The translations under genes were made by a program, and so were the position numbers. Of a DNA stretch of 40,464 nt, positions 40,188 through 40,464 are shown in pieces. This DNA comes from Segetibacter sp. (lineage in GTDB: Bacteria > Bacteroidota > Bacteroidia > Chitinophagales > Chitinophagaceae): assembly GCA_028288485.1 (NCBI GenBank), contig JAQBNO010000118.1, positions 1 to 40,464 of the forward strand, given 5' to 3'. Under the pieces are notes generated by a model, which saw only the letters and a program-made list of their open reading frames with translations, searched no databases and had not been told where the DNA came from. Within the stretch, counting starts at the first letter, position 1. Each line of letters starts with the position of its first letter.

Positions 40188-40331
40188 ATTTTTTTGGTGC
40201 CGGCAATAGTTTTTCCATGGCATCGTCGCTACCTCCGATACATCGGGAGCGGCTCAAAGGTAGTTTTTCATAGTCCCGATTAATCGCGAGCAGTTTACCC
40301 TGAGCGTGTCGAAGGGACGCACTCTTGTACT
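40188..40331 (-). repeat. R1 dispersed repeat, copy 13 (long form)
   Basis: The copy begins TTTTTTTGGTGCCGGCAATA, has CATCGTCG at 40221-40228, an 86-bp insert (40229-40314), and ends GGACGCACTCTTGTACT. The insert folds on paper: CTACCT pairs with AGGTAG around a CCGAT-AC-ATCGG stem, and CGATTAATCG is a further palindrome. It is the most complete long copy. The rest of the window to 40464 is AT-rich and shows no gene. Confidence 0.85.
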
Positions 40332-40464
40332 TTTCGCACTCGCATTGAACCGATAAAAAAATTTAAAAAAGACCCAACCAAAAAAACATCTTTGTACATC
40401 TTACCTATAACCAGAGAAACAAAACTTTTATTCATTCCTTTTAAAACGACTTTGTATCAGTAGA

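Noticed and set aside
1-40464. CRISPR arrays, tRNA genes, rRNA genes, insertion-sequence transposases
   Set aside because: None was seen on reading both strands; the regular spacing of repeat and spacer needed for a CRISPR array is absent, and R1 copies are kilobases apart.

Overview
The window looks like a chromosomal segment of a Bacteroidota bacterium, most likely of the Chitinophagaceae. The evidence is the protein families present (dimeric-type glycyl-tRNA synthetase, DUF983, DUF1080, PL11 rhamnogalacturonan lyase, N-box-type PAS histidine kinase), the scarcity of Shine-Dalgarno sequences, and several exact matches to the Bacteroidota -7 promoter element TAnnTTTG just upstream of genes. 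No tRNA, rRNA, CRISPR array, integrase or transposase was seen.

Layout. 1-2.5 kb: GNAT, DoxX, a Rossmann-fold protein and a Crp/Fnr regulator, all on the minus strand. 2.6-4.5 kb: a truncated GH3 glucosidase remnant and a Wzx-like flippase. 4.7-9.6 kb: translation and housekeeping genes (arfB, dtd, MazG-type pyrophosphohydrolase, glycyl-tRNA synthetase, a ferredoxin-NADP reductase-like flavoprotein). 10.2-14.1 kb: mfd and a DUF4870 membrane protein. 14.2-15.7 kb: one decayed and one intact Uma2-family nuclease gene. 15.9-22.5 kb: a urease locus, ureB-ureC-ureE-ureF-(hicB-hicA)-ureG-ureD-UreH-like nickel permease. 22.9-28.1 kb: PAS histidine kinase, FAD monooxygenase-like protein, exported sugar isomerase/epimerase-like protein and a small unknown. 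28.5-35.4 kb: a carbohydrate block with aldo/keto reductase, CE12 rhamnogalacturonan acetylesterase, PL11 rhamnogalacturonan lyase, sialate-O-acetylesterase family protein and an exported alpha/beta hydrolase, fitting degradation of acetylated rhamnogalacturonan I. 35.6-40.5 kb: single-domain response regulator, an AraC regulator - DUF983 - 1-Cys peroxiredoxin operon, and a DUF1080 lipoprotein.

How the genes work together. ureB and ureC give two of the three urease structural subunits, ureE/F/G/D the nickel-insertion chaperones, and the UreH-like permease the nickel supply. The gamma subunit gene ureA is absent from the window, which is the main gap. The carbohydrate enzymes carry secretion or lipoprotein signals and would act in the periplasm or at the outer membrane, but no SusC/SusD pair accompanies them.

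The most unusual structure is not a gene. A dispersed intergenic repeat, called R1 here (core GTACAAGAGTGCGACGCAAC), occurs about 13 times in both orientations. Ten copies are short (about 45-65 bp) and three are long, with 72 or 86 bp inserted at the same point. R1 copies lie next to decayed genes, and an inverted pair closely brackets ureBC where ureA is missing. A second repeat (R2) with a 20-bp palindrome also brackets ureBC.
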